From Candidatus Hinthialibacter antarcticus (GTDB lineage: Bacteria; Hinthialibacterota; Hinthialibacteria; Hinthialibacterales; Hinthialibacteraceae): DNA of 50,123 nt. A program made the translations under genes and the position numbers. Of this stretch, positions 1 to 9,371 are shown in pieces; the first letter of the stretch is position 1, and each line of letters opens with the position of its first letter. Location of the stretch: the NCBI GenBank assembly GCA_030765645.1, contig JAVCCE010000055.1:1-50123 (forward strand). The letters are read 5' to 3'. The notes under the pieces were generated by a model. The model was not told where the DNA came from. It saw only the letters and a program-made list of their open reading frames with translations, and did no database searches.

Positions 1-192
1 AAAGCGCCAGGGGGGATCTCAGAACAGCACAAACAAAGCGATACATTTAAGCAATATCTCAAGGGCTGCCGTCGCTTCGCGACGCCTTGCCCTTGCCACC
101 CCTTAAGTCAATGACATTGGCACTGAAGCGAGCAGAGTTGCACCCATGCCTGATACAGCGAAGGATCAAAGCATCCAAATACCGGATGAACC
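1..192. repeat. Family A repeat, right part, carrying a family B insertion
   Basis: Right end of a family A element cut by the window edge. Bases 1-119 are the right part of a family B element (its terminal CATTG ends at 119). From 120 the family A sequence resumes with GCACTGAAGC and runs through the right arm of the large hairpin to the right terminal repeat, which ends GGATGAACC at 192. The same nested arrangement is seen complete at 5330-5755. The flank after 192 is ATAAAAAA, matching the A/T-rich 8-bp target preference of the family. Confidence 0.8.
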
Positions 193-194
193 AT

Positions 195-224
195 AAAAAA
201 GGGAGAGCGCAAAACGCTCTCCCC
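195..224 (-). terminator. Rho-independent terminator of the CBM9-like pseudogene
   Basis: An inverted repeat (GGGAGAGCG / CGCTCTCCC, 201-223) is followed on the minus strand by six T (195-200). It lies about 85 bases past the stop at 309. The T-tract is the sequence bordering the family A right end. Confidence 0.75.
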
Positions 225-308
225 AATCAATTCGGCAATTCGAGGTATGCTCAGACTGCTTTTGATGAGATGGTTCCCATCAGTGACGGGCAAAGCCCAT
301 CGTGTTGT

Positions 309-2051
309 TTAATACAGGCCCCAGTCAGAAACGCCGGGAATTTCAGACGTCGGCAACAGGGTCAAACGGCCCCATCCGCTTTCGTCGTTCCACGCATCGA
401 CTCGACCGCCAGTGGCGTTGTCAAAGTGCCACCACGCCCACTTGCCTGTGCGGTCTGTGTCGCCAACACTGACATCGTTTAGACCGATGTCGAAGCCAAT
501 TTCTGAAATGTCGAGTGGATCAAGAATCAACTCTTTATCGACTTTATACTCAACGATGTAACCCGTGCCGTCATCTTTGGCTCGGGCGCCAGCGTTCCAA
601 AAACGACCGTCGATATCAACTGCGCGGCCGCCATTGGCTAGGTCGACGGCGTCTGTTGCAGCGGGAGCGCCGCTTCCGCCCCAGATGGCGCCGTTGCCCA
701 TGACCGTCGCTTGGAATCCAAATTCGTTGTCATCTTTAGCGCCGGATTGCTGGCTATCGTCTCCGTCCATGTAAAGTTCGACTGAGTCGTTACGCCACGC
801 ATCTGATGCGCTGGCTTCAAAATTGACGGATGGATCAAGCATGTCACAGCCAACAAAGATATAGCGTTCATCATGGAAGATGTGAACGGTCATGTTTGAC
901 TCTGATGGCGGATACGAATCGCCGCCAATTAAAACGCCGGGGGCAACCGCATTGGCGCGGTCGAAGGTAAAGACATAAGCGCCGTCATATTCGCCAGCGT
1001 TTAATTCACCGTCTAAGACAACATTATTGGTTGTAATCAACGGTGCGACTGCTGCGTTAGCGCCTTCGATGTCCATGCCGACGGTGCCGCCGACGCCAAA
1101 GGTTTGGTCGCCCGCTTCGATAACGCCAGAGAATGTGACGCCTTCAGACGTGTCAGCGGTGGTGCTGAGGCTGTAGGTGATTTGAGTATCGCCTGACGCG
1201 CCGGCCAGGTTCCAGGTAATCACATTACCGCTTTGAGTTCCCGTTGGGCTTGAAGAGGTAGCGTCCATCCTTCTGGAACCGTTTCTTTCACGACCAAATC
1301 AGCGGTTTTACCTGATTCAACTGTGACATCAATTTTGACTCCACTCACAGGTGAACCTGCGGCGAAGTTTTCAGACGGAAGCGTACGCGATCCAACAACG
1401 CCAACTGGGATTTCATCAATTTGAAATGCGCTGAATTTTCCGATTTCAATGTTGTTAACATCGTGTGATGTAACTGCCAGACCAATGCTCAAGTCGGCGG
1501 GCAAATCGAGTTCATACGAACCAACGGTGCGAAATGAACCATCGGATTGAACGCGCAACATGCTGAAGGTGTTCAACACGCGTTGTAAGATGATGGTATC
1601 CGTTTCGCCTGCGCCTTTACCTTGCAGGCCAACGCTGACGCTTTCGGCGTCGGCTGTCGGACGATTGGCCAAGTCAGCGCCAAAATCGCTGCGAAGCAAC
1701 GCAAAAACTTGTGGCGAACCGCCTGCTTCCGGGTCAACGCGTACCATAATGCCCGCTTTGCGCCAATCATTAACGGCATTGGTGCGGATGGCGTTATCGT
1801 CGTCCCAAGCCAAGGTCACTTTCGCTGAAAATGAGCCGGAAATTGGCTTATAAATCCAGTACATATTGTCAGCGGTTCCCCAAATGTCTGAACCGCCTGC
1901 TTCGATGGTATAAACGCCGCCGCTAAAACTGGCAGCGCCTAAAAAATCCGTCGTCGCCTAATGAAGTTTCGCCAGTGAAGTCGCCTACTTGCGCAAATGC
2001 CAACGGCGCAACCAGACAGAGTGATAACGTTAGAATAGTCTTAAATTTCAT
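309..2051 (-). pseudogene. Secreted DUF1349-like / CBM9-like protein, broken by two frameshifts
   Basis: Start ATG at 2051 follows a good GGGAGG ribosome site and encodes a signal peptide ending LAFAQ. The frame then breaks twice. The first break is at the run of six A at 1941-1946: one base fewer would join the signal peptide to the frame covering about 1938-1220. The second is near 1262-1275, where that frame must shift into the one ending at 309. Joined, the product would be about 580 residues. First comes a concanavalin-like region with a GSDIWGTADN motif, as in DUF1349-type domains. Next is a short beta domain with VPEGWT. Last is a CBM9-like domain (VLDGELNAGEYDGA start, then a WRNDSVELYMDG strand) of the kind found in secreted carbohydrate-active proteins. 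The C-terminus is SDWGLY. The long intact downstream reading suggests recent decay or base-calling errors. Confidence 0.7.
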
Positions 2052-2311
2052 AAACTTATGTACCTCCCACAGGTTATTTCGGGTTTTGGGTTCTGCATCC
2101 TTTGTTGCCGAAAAAAAAGAAATTGTTCAACAAAAATACATACTGTGCAGTTTGCACCTCCAACAATAAATTTTAAAAAAGCGTTAATCACGTAAATTAA
2201 AGTACAATTTTTCTTGTCATAAGTCAACAGAAATTGCACATTTCATTAACTTTACGCTCATTAGAAAATAATAGTCCAAATGATCTGGCGCATGTGAAAA
2301 GTCATTCTTTT

Positions 2312-4108
2312 TCACTTTATTTGAATTTCTTTGCGAAAATAGACCCATTTCTCTCCACTGATGTCTGCTTCCGGTCCGATCAGTCTGCCAGCAAACAGCG
2401 GCGCGTAAAACGCAAACGGCGAGCGGATCGAGCGCCAGGGATCAGCGTTTAATTCGCCTTTGACGGCTGCATGCCCCCAACCCGAGTCATCAAACCGGGG
2501 CTGGTTCCAGCCTTCGGTTTCTTTCAGTGAATAGTTCCAGGTTTCATCGGTGACGGCGACGCCTGCGCGATGGCCTAGGTGCAACATCCAACCGGGATGC
2601 GCCGCGTCCATGCGGCAACGCGCTGCGATGACCGCTTTGCCCCGGGCCTTATCAATCTCGATGGAATGAATGTTCACCCAGCCATTGCCGCCGCCGACTT
2701 TTTCGCCGTTCCAATACAGTTCAAATTCGTTACAGCCAGTGATGTAGGCCCAGCCGCTGCGGCCCTCATCCAGCGTCTTGATTTCGCGCTCAGAAACCTG
2801 GCGAATCCAGAAGGCGTCGCGCTCATTGGCGGGGTCGTTCGCCTGGCTCTTGCGCAGCGCGGTTTGAAATTGCTCAAGCGCTTCGTCGCGTTTCCCCTGT
2901 TCTTGCAGCAGCAATCCGCGCCGCATGGAGAGATAGCCAAATTCATCCGCGATGGGGTGTTCTTCTCCAAATTGACTGACGGCGTTCAGCGCTTCTTCGA
3001 GGCGGTTTTGTTGGCGGTGAAGCGCGACCTGTTTATGTAAAAACTGCAACTGCGCATAGCTTTTGCCTTCTTTCGGCAGGCGCTCCATCACCAGCGGCAG
3101 CGGCTCGAATTTGGGGCTGGGCAGCGTCTGATACCAGAAAGCCGTGCTGGTGAAATCATCCTCGCGGTCGTTGGCGTGGCCGTGTTCAATCGTGGCTTTC
3201 AGCGACGACTCAAACGCAATCGGGTCGTTGATATGCCATCGGTAGGCTGTCCCCCGGTCGCCCGATTTCATGCCCTCCCAAACGGTGACGCCGTAAAATG
3301 GATAAGCGAATTCGCGAAAGCCCCAAGCGTCGCTGAAGTAGTCTTCCGTCCCGGTCCCGCTCAAGCGCGGCTGTTCTGCGCCGTCGATGAAGAACATGTC
3401 GTCGCCTTCGCCGAACCAGCCGTCCTGGTTGGTCTGAACATTCAACACGCTGCCGACGTACTTGCCCTTGCCCCGGGTTTCGAGCAGCACATAGTTCGAC
3501 TTGCCGTCGAGGTTGACGCCCTTGAGGTCGGCCTCCGCATTGGGGACCGCCTGCTGGTAGCGGGCGTGGAAGTACAGCGTATCGTCAGGCAGCGAGCCAT
3601 AGGTTTGGTAGTCGATGTAGTAATAAAACGCGCGCACCGGATCGAAGCCCTCGTGCAGGATCGTCACCCGGGCGGATTTTTGAAACGGCATGTACCAGTA
3701 ACAATTGCGGGCGCGTCCATCAGCGGAAACCGCCACCGGAAGGCTTTGAAACGGGCGTTCCAGTCCATGCCCCACGCCGAAGAAATCGCCCAGCGGCGCT
3801 TCGACCGACGGCGTTTCCTGTCCGTCCCAATAGATGCGCAGCACCACCATGCGCGGGTAATATTTTTCGGCGGAAATGGTGTTCCAGATATGGGTAATCG
3901 CCCCCGGCCCTTCGATCTCGGCGATGGTGACTTCCTGCCCGGGGGGGATCGAGATGCGGTCGTCGTTGCCGCCGCTGGGGTCGTAGCTGGAGATGCGATG
4001 GGTTTGGAAATCCGGCGATTGAGACAAAGCGCGCATCGCGTCCGGCGCTTGCGCGTGGGCGGTCATGGTGAACAGTGTGAAGAGTAAAAAGGGGATGAAT
4101 CGAAACAT
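2312..4108 (-). CDS. GH172 (DUF2961) glycoside hydrolase-like exported protein with TPR and sugar-binding tail
   Basis: 598 residues with a signal peptide (cleavage near TAHAQ). The start follows CGGAGG. Residues ~40-330 match the DUF2961 fold, now classed as GH172, whose characterised members act on fructofuranose dianhydrides and D-arabinofuranosides. The hallmark GTGTEDYF, holding a catalytic glutamate, is present, with a later IEHGHANDRED segment. Residues ~345-440 resemble TPR helices (AQLQFLHKQVALHRQQNRLE). Residues ~450-598 form a beta-sandwich of GH2 sugar-binding type ending in VYFRKEIQIK. The substrate cannot be read from sequence. The TPR insert between catalytic and beta-sandwich parts is unusual for the family. 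The gene stands alone; both neighbours are on the same strand but more than 190 bases away. Confidence 0.85.
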   Translation of the reverse strand: MFRFIPFLLFTLFTMTAHAQAPDAMRALSQSPDFQTHRISSYDPSGGNDDRISIPPGQEVTIAEIEGPGAITHIWNTISAEKYYPRMVVLRIYWDGQETPSVEAPLGDFFGVGHGLERPFQSLPVAVSADGRARNCYWYMPFQKSARVTILHEGFDPVRAFYYYIDYQTYGSLPDDTLYFHARYQQAVPNAEADLKGVNLDGKSNYVLLETRGKGKYVGSVLNVQTNQDGWFGEGDDMFFIDGAEQPRLSGTGTEDYFSDAWGFREFAYPFYGVTVWEGMKSGDRGTAYRWHINDPIAFESSLKATIEHGHANDREDDFTSTAFWYQTLPSPKFEPLPLVMERLPKEGKSYAQLQFLHKQVALHRQQNRLEEALNAVSQFGEEHPIADEFGYLSMRRGLLLQEQGKRDEALEQFQTALRKSQANDPANERDAFWIRQVSEREIKTLDEGRSGWAYITGCNEFELYWNGEKVGGGNGWVNIHSIEIDKARGKAVIAARCRMDAAHPGWMLHLGHRAGVAVTDETWNYSLKETEGWNQPRFDDSGWGHAAVKGELNADPWRSIRSPFAFYAPLFAGRLIGPEADISGEKWVYFRKEIQIK

Positions 4109-4245
4109 GGCGTTCCTCCGGTTGAATAGAACGCCATGCTACCACGCAAGTGAAATTTGAAATAGATTGTTGTCGGGGGAGAGACGAATAAGGTTGAGGG
4201 CTTACCGATGAGTCGAAAATGAACCCACTCTACGATTGTCTGTTT

Positions 4246-4278
4246 GTAAAATAAAAAAGGCGCTGAAATCAGCGCCTC
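4246..4278 (-). terminator. Rho-independent terminator after the 4306-4914 gene
   Basis: Perfect inverted repeat GGCGCTGA/TCAGCGCC (4259-4276), followed on the minus strand by a T-rich run (4252-4258), about 30 bases after the stop at 4306. Confidence 0.85.
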
Positions 4279-4305
4279 TACAAGATTTTCGATAATACGA
4301 AATGC

Positions 4306-4914
4306 TTATTCGTCTTTGAATTGCAGGCTGATGAAACCGTAGGATTCAACGTCGTTTGATTCTTTGTCAGCGTTATAAAACGCGATGAAATGTTCGATGC
4401 CGGTCTGTTCGCCCATCAGGTCAATCATCGGCAATGTCTTGGCGCCGACCAGATGGCGTTGTTTCTCGGTGATGTCGTCTTTCTTTTCGGTGTCGATTTC
4501 CAACCACGCGCCTTCTTGTTCGATGGGGTCAGATTCTTCAGGAAACAAATCGTCAAAGAAGGGAAGCGATGAGATGTAACAGGTGTAACTATCTTGATCG
4601 ATTTTCAAGTCGCGCTCAAACGAACCGACTTCTTCATATTCTTTGATATCGTTGGGTTCTTTTAAAACCGATTTGCCGTCGTCATCAACATCAACCGCGC
4701 CGCTGGCGGCGAAGGCTTTGTACGCGCCGTCTTTTTTAACCGCAACAAAGAAATAAATGCGAACCAGTTTGTTGGATTCAGCAAGTTGTTCTTCTTTACG
4801 AATGCGGTCAATATCGAGAGAGTCGGCGTCAATAAACGCACCTTGTGCGTAGACCGATGTGACGGCGAGTGATAAGGCTATAGGTAAAAACGCGAACAGG
4901 GCGCGGTTTTGCAT
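4306..4914 (-). CDS. Exported acidic protein of unknown function
   Basis: 202 residues. ATG is preceded by AAGGAG at good spacing. A signal peptide (MQNRALFAFLPIALSLAVTS, cleavage after VYA) points to export. The mature part is strongly acidic, with a DVDDDGK motif and a DPIEQEGAWLEIDTEKKDD segment, and alternates short beta strands with charged turns. No family is recognised. It has its own terminator, so it is probably a single-gene unit. The 415-base AT-rich stretch upstream probably holds its promoter. Confidence 0.7.
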   Translation of the reverse strand: MQNRALFAFLPIALSLAVTSVYAQGAFIDADSLDIDRIRKEEQLAESNKLVRIYFFVAVKKDGAYKAFAASGAVDVDDDGKSVLKEPNDIKEYEEVGSFERDLKIDQDSYTCYISSLPFFDDLFPEESDPIEQEGAWLEIDTEKKDDITEKQRHLVGAKTLPMIDLMGEQTGIEHFIAFYNADKESNDVESYGFISLQFKDE

Positions 4915-5329
4915 CTCTTTTCTCCTTATATTCGTCGCAACACCCCCAACGCATTGCTACGACGATAACTCCATATTCCCAAGAGACGCCCGATACTCTC
5001 GAGTTAGCCGTTTTGGCTTGCTCTCTTATAAAACTATAAAATAAATTTGCAATAGGCCTAAATTATATTACGTTTTTTCAGAATCGCAAGTTCTTTTTCA
5101 CAAAAAAGCCCATTGACTACGAATCTGCTTTTACAACTTACTACACTACTAAGTCGATCATACTCTAAAAATGTTCGGCGGAAAACTGTTTTTTTTGACT
5201 TTTTTTTTGAAATACGTCAAAAAATCAAGCGAGTTAATTGGCTTTTAACATTCAATTTACTCTGTTTTTGTTAAGATCGATTTGAATATAAAACGAACCA
5301 GAAACCGAAAAGCCACGCAGATAATTTTC
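4915..5329. other. AT-rich intergenic region
   Basis: No coding sequence is supported here. It is rich in T- and A-runs (for example 5191-5212) and lies between the start of the minus-strand gene at 4914 and the family A element at 5330. It likely contains the promoter of the minus-strand gene, but no clear -35/-10 pair was found. Confidence 0.5.
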
Positions 5330-5755
5330 GGTTCATCTGGTAATTGAGTACCTATATTGATGGATGCAATGATTTTGATTACGAAAACGTATCCCGGCGT
5401 ATCAATAATTGACAAACCAATTCAGGCATGGACGTAACTCTGGGAGCGCCTGTGCATAAGGGCCTGAAAGCCCGCACTGAAGCCAATGTCATTGACTTAA
5501 GACTCGGAGCCCAGGCTTTTCGCCCCTCTTTTTAAGGGGGGTGGCGCTGAAAGCGCCGGGGGTATCCCAAAACAGCACAAACAAAGCGATACATTCAAGC
5601 AATATCTCAAGGGCTGCCGTCGCTTCGCGACGCCTTGCCCTTGCCACCCCTTAAGTCAATGACATTGGCACTGAAGCGAGCAGAGTTGCACCCATGCCAA
5701 ACGCAGCGAAATCTCAATTCAATTTATAAAAAAATACCCAGTTTTCGGAAGAACC
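5330..5755. repeat. Family A repeat interrupted by a family B element
   Basis: Family A terminal repeats are GGTTCATCTGG (5330) and CGGAAGAACC (to 5755). The flanks TAATTTTC and TTATTTTC match at 7 of 8 positions, as a target duplication would. Inside, the family A sequence is split at GCACTGAAGC, which appears on both sides of the inserted family B copy (5474-5483 and 5668-5677). The left arm of the large hairpin has several changes that break pairing (GGCATGGACGTAACTCTG), as expected in an already disrupted copy. Confidence 0.9.
5484..5667. mobile_element. Family B MITE-like element (184 bp)
   Basis: Ends are CAATGTCATTGACTTAAG and its inverse complement CTTAAGTCAATGACATTG. It is flanked by the exact 10-bp direct repeat GCACTGAAGC. 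The interior carries GGCGCTGAAAGCGCC and GTCGCTTCGCGAC stem-loops and no open frame for a transposase, so it is non-autonomous. End sequence and duplication length would fit an IS4-like transposase, but that is inference. Confidence 0.85.
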
Positions 5756-5824
5756 TTATTTTCGCTGGTGGAAATGAATCGCTGGGTAGACAGGGCGGCG
5801 CCCGGCGCCATAATCCTACCATCT

Positions 5825-7819
5825 ATGATTCATATTCTTCCTCCTGAAATTGCCAATCGCATCGCCGCTGGCGAAGTGGTCGAACGCCCCGCGTCGGTGG
5901 TGCGCGAATTAATCGACAACGCCATTGATGCGGGCGCCCGGCGCATTGACGTCGAAGTGCGCGACGGCGGCTTGGGGCTGATCCGCGTAACCGACGATGG
6001 CGTGGGCATGGCGCCGGAAGACGCGACCCTGTGCGTAAAACGCCACGCCACCAGCAAAATTCAAACGGGAGACGACCTCGACTCGATCACAACCAAGGGC
6101 TTTCGCGGCGAAGCATTGGCGGCGATTGCGTCTGTCTCGAAGTTTGAGGTCAAAACCCGTCAGCAAGGCGCTGAATGGGCCACCCGCTTATTGGTCGAAG
6201 CCAGCATCGAACGCGAGCCGGAACAAACCGGGGCGCCAGTCGGCACCACCATTTCAGTTAGCGATTTATTTTATAACACGCCCGCGCGCCGCAAATTTTT
6301 GAAGAAACCCGCCACCGAGTTAGGGCATGTGCTGGCGGCGATCAATACCCACGCGCTGGCGCATGAGTCGATCCATTTCACGTTCACCAACAATCAAAAC
6401 CGTTCGCTTGATCTGCCCGCCGTGGCCAACCGCCCCGAACGCATCAAGCAGATTTTCGGCGGTACGATTCTGAGCGAAATGATCCCGGTGGATTTTGAAT
6501 CGCCGATCCTTTCGATCAGCGGGTTCGTCTCGCGTCCCACCCTGACCCGCAACGGCGCTCAGCATCTGTTCTTCTTCGTCAACGACCGCTACATCAAAGA
6601 CCGCCTGCTGCATCGCGCCGTGATGAACGGCTATCGCAACCTGCTGCCTACCGGGCGCTACCCGGTGGTGTTTTTACATCTGCAACTCGACCCCGGCGAG
6701 ATCGACGTCAACGTGCATCCCACTAAACAGGAAATCAAATTCTCGCGTGAGGACGCGGTCTTCTCAGCGGTGTATGGTTCGATCCGCCAATCGTGGGACA
6801 AGCGCGACGAAGCCAAGCAGGAAGTGCAACACATCTTTGAGGAACTCGACGACGACGCGCCTACAAGGCCGAAGAAGATCGAGATGCCGCCGAGAGAGTC
6901 TTGGTCGCCGCCTGCTTCGACGCAGGCCGCGCCGGCTAGCCCGCCTCAACAGACAACGCCGCCGCCTCGCGTAGAACCGCAAGCGCCGCAGCCAATACAG
7001 GCACAAGAGAATGACGCCTCGTCCTCGTCTGAGACAACCGACAACGCGGCGCCGGGTTCGACTGCGCCCGGGCCGACGCCTGAATCGCAAGCCCCCGCCG
7101 CGCCAGACCCGATCATGGAACTGAACCGGCGCCCGGTCGGCGACGCATCGCCGCCGTCATCTCGCGACGCCGCGTTTCATGATTTAGGCAAAGCAGAAAA
7201 GCGCCTCGACGATGTGTTCGAAGCGGTGTCGTTAGAAGGCGTGGAGCCGCTGCAAGTCATCGGACAACTGCTCAATAGTTATATTCTCGCCGAGTCGAAA
7301 GAGGGCTTTTATCTCATCGACCAACACGCTGCGCACGAGCGTTTGATGTTTGAAAAATTTCTGGTGCAGTCGCAAAACGCCAGCATCGCCAAGCAGGCGC
7401 TGCTGTTTCCATTGACGATTGACCTCTCCACGCCGGAAGTCGTGTGGATCGAAGACCAGACCGACATGCTCGATCATTTGGGCTTTGAGATTGAACCCTT
7501 TGGCCCGCAGACGATTATTTTGCGCACCCTGCCGTCGCACATTAACGCCGAACAGGCGGAAGCGTTTTTGAAAGACCTGCTGGGCGAGATGCAGCGCGAG
7601 GGCAGCACTGCTGAACGGCAGGACCGCGCATTGCACACCATGGCGTGCCGCGCGGCGGTGAAGTTCGGCGACCGCCTCACCCCTGACGACATGACGGGAA
7701 TCATTCGCGGTTTGGAGTCGATCCCGCGCCGCAACGTCTGCCCGCACGGGCGCCCTTCCATTCTCTACGTCGGCGACGGCGACCTGCGAAAATTATTTAA
7801 ACGCACCGGGTTTGATTGA
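5825..7819 (+). CDS. mutL: DNA mismatch repair protein MutL, endonuclease type
   Basis: 664 residues from ATG 5825 (MIHILPPEIANRIAAGEV matches the conserved MutL start); the frame is open to 5768, but those residues have no family counterpart. The N-terminal GHKL ATPase has ELIDNAIDAGA, DDGVGM and TKGFRGEAL motifs. Residues ~350-450 are a Pro/Ala/Gln-rich linker. The C-terminal dimer domain keeps the full nicking motif DQHAAHERLMFE, that is DQHA-x2-E-x4-E, plus ACRAAVK and CPHGRP metal-site motifs. It is therefore of the latent endonuclease class found in bacteria without MutH, and links mismatch recognition by MutS to strand nicking. Its start lies only 69 bases after the family A repeat, so its promoter lies in or next to that element. 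No strong ribosome site is seen. Confidence 0.96.
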   Translation: MIHILPPEIANRIAAGEVVERPASVVRELIDNAIDAGARRIDVEVRDGGLGLIRVTDDGVGMAPEDATLCVKRHATSKIQTGDDLDSITTKGFRGEALAAIASVSKFEVKTRQQGAEWATRLLVEASIEREPEQTGAPVGTTISVSDLFYNTPARRKFLKKPATELGHVLAAINTHALAHESIHFTFTNNQNRSLDLPAVANRPERIKQIFGGTILSEMIPVDFESPILSISGFVSRPTLTRNGAQHLFFFVNDRYIKDRLLHRAVMNGYRNLLPTGRYPVVFLHLQLDPGEIDVNVHPTKQEIKFSREDAVFSAVYGSIRQSWDKRDEAKQEVQHIFEELDDDAPTRPKKIEMPPRESWSPPASTQAAPASPPQQTTPPPRVEPQAPQPIQAQENDASSSSETTDNAAPGSTAPGPTPESQAPAAPDPIMELNRRPVGDASPPSSRDAAFHDLGKAEKRLDDVFEAVSLEGVEPLQVIGQLLNSYILAESKEGFYLIDQHAAHERLMFEKFLVQSQNASIAKQALLFPLTIDLSTPEVVWIEDQTDMLDHLGFEIEPFGPQTIILRTLPSHINAEQAEAFLKDLLGEMQREGSTAERQDRALHTMACRAAVKFGDRLTPDDMTGIIRGLESIPRRNVCPHGRPSILYVGDGDLRKLFKRTGFD

Positions 7820-7852
7820 GGCGGGAGTCCCTTCCGATACCGGTCGCTATAT

Positions 7853-9313
7853 TCACAAGCGCATGTTGAAGCCGTCGGGTTCATAATTCGGATCGGCCTG
7901 TGTGGGGACGGGCGCGTTAACCGAGTCGCGCCAGGCGCGCAGATCGTCTAACAACTCGCGGGTTTTGTCTGGCTCGTGTTTCGCTAAGTCGGTGGTTTCG
8001 CTGAGGTCGTTTTTCAGGTCATACAACTCAAGCCGGTTCGGGGTTCCCTCGGGTTCAAAAAATTCCAACAACTTCCAGTCGCCTTTGCGGATCACGCTCA
8101 CAGGCGTGGTGCGCCAGGGGCCGTCGTTACAACTATATTGTTCAAGATAGGCGGGGAAATGCCAAAAGAGCGACCCGCGCTTGAGCGTCCCCGTTTGGGC
8201 TAGCAGCGGCGTGATGCTCTGCCCGTCGAGGATTTTACCCTCCGGCGCCGACAGCCCCGCCAGTTCGAGAAACGTCGGATAAAAATCAATTGAAATAATG
8301 GGCGTATCACACACGCTGCCCGGTTGCGTCTTGCCCGGCCAGCGCACCATCGCCGGTACGCGAATTCCGCCTTCGTATAGCATCCCTTTCGCGCCGTGCA
8401 ACGGCTGGTTGGATGTGATGCAGCCGTGCCCGCCGTTGTCGGATGTGAACACCACCACCGTGTCGCCAGACAGGCCGAGTTGGTCGAGCGTCTCGAGAAC
8501 GCGGCCCACGCTGTCGTCTACGCTTTCGATCATGGCGGCGTAGTCGGCGTTCTCTTGTCCGTGGCGTGGTGGTTTGCGTTCATATTTTTGGGCGATTTCC
8601 GGCTTCGCCTGAATCGGCGTATGGACGGCGTAATGAGATAGATACAAGAAAAACGGACGGTCTTTGTTGGTTTCAATAAACGCAACCGCGTCATCAGTCA
8701 GGCGGTTGGTGAGATATTCGCCTTCAGGGCCGTCGGACAGGTTCTTGTTTTTATAGGGTGGAAAATAGCCGCCGTTGGGCGAGCCGGAATGGGTCCCGCC
8801 GATGTTTTGGTCAAACCCTTGCCCGGTTGGCAGGGTTTCGGGCGTCGCGCCCAGGTGCCATTTGCCGATGCTGACGCTGGCATAACCCGCAGGCTTGAGC
8901 GCTTCCATGAAGGTCAGGTTGTCAGTCGCGAGGGTTTGGTTGTTGGTGACAGGGACCAGTTTGCGTTTGTTGTCAGGTTTTCTCGCAGAACTGCCGACGG
9001 TGTAGACGCCGTGGCGCGGGGTATATTGCCCTGACAATAGACAGGCGCGGGTGGGGGCGCAATTGGGCGCGTTTGCATAAGCGTTGGTGAATGTCATGCC
9101 TTGGCGCGACAAGCGGTCGATGTTGGGGGTCGAATAAAATTCGCTGCCCATGCAGCCCAGGTCTCGCCATCCCATATCATCAATGAAAAAGAAAACGATA
9201 TTCGGCGGACGCTTAGACGTAGACGAAGAGCGCGCGGCACGATGCGAACATCCCGCCAAAGTTGCGCCCGCCGTCGCTGCTGTACATTGAGAAAGAAAAT
9301 CACGCCGTTTCAT
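7853..9313 (-). CDS. Sulfatase (formylglycine type), Tat/lipoprotein signal
   Basis: 486 residues. The N-terminus MKRRDFLSQ is a twin-arginine signal followed by a TLAGC lipobox, so the enzyme is exported folded and probably lipid-anchored. The sulfatase core starts with NIVFFFIDDMGWRDLG, containing the first metal-binding aspartates. The active-site signature is CAPTRACLLSG (CxPxR), whose cysteine must be converted to formylglycine by a separate maturase. FTSDNGGHG and HGAKGMLYEGG further support the S1 arylsulfatase family. It would remove sulfate esters, typically from sulfated polysaccharides or small aryl sulfates; the true substrate is unknown. GAGAGG lies before ATG 9313. It ends 34 bases from mutL, convergently. 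Confidence 0.93.
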   Translation of the reverse strand: MKRRDFLSQCTAATAGATLAGCSHRAARSSSTSKRPPNIVFFFIDDMGWRDLGCMGSEFYSTPNIDRLSRQGMTFTNAYANAPNCAPTRACLLSGQYTPRHGVYTVGSSARKPDNKRKLVPVTNNQTLATDNLTFMEALKPAGYASVSIGKWHLGATPETLPTGQGFDQNIGGTHSGSPNGGYFPPYKNKNLSDGPEGEYLTNRLTDDAVAFIETNKDRPFFLYLSHYAVHTPIQAKPEIAQKYERKPPRHGQENADYAAMIESVDDSVGRVLETLDQLGLSGDTVVVFTSDNGGHGCITSNQPLHGAKGMLYEGGIRVPAMVRWPGKTQPGSVCDTPIISIDFYPTFLELAGLSAPEGKILDGQSITPLLAQTGTLKRGSLFWHFPAYLEQYSCNDGPWRTTPVSVIRKGDWKLLEFFEPEGTPNRLELYDLKNDLSETTDLAKHEPDKTRELLDDLRAWRDSVNAPVPTQADPNYEPDGFNMRL

Positions 9314-9371
9314 CGAACTAACGCCTCTCTATTATTGTCAGTTTCTAGGATTTTCGTTTGATAATCACCGG

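Noticed and set aside
3176-4087. Long open frame (303 codons) on the plus strand
   Set aside because: It is the antisense shadow of the GH172/DUF2961 gene; its protein is low-complexity Arg/Val/Ala with no motif.
5768-5824. Upstream start for mutL
   Set aside because: The 19 extra residues do not match the MutL family start, which aligns at 5825, and they begin almost inside the repeat end.
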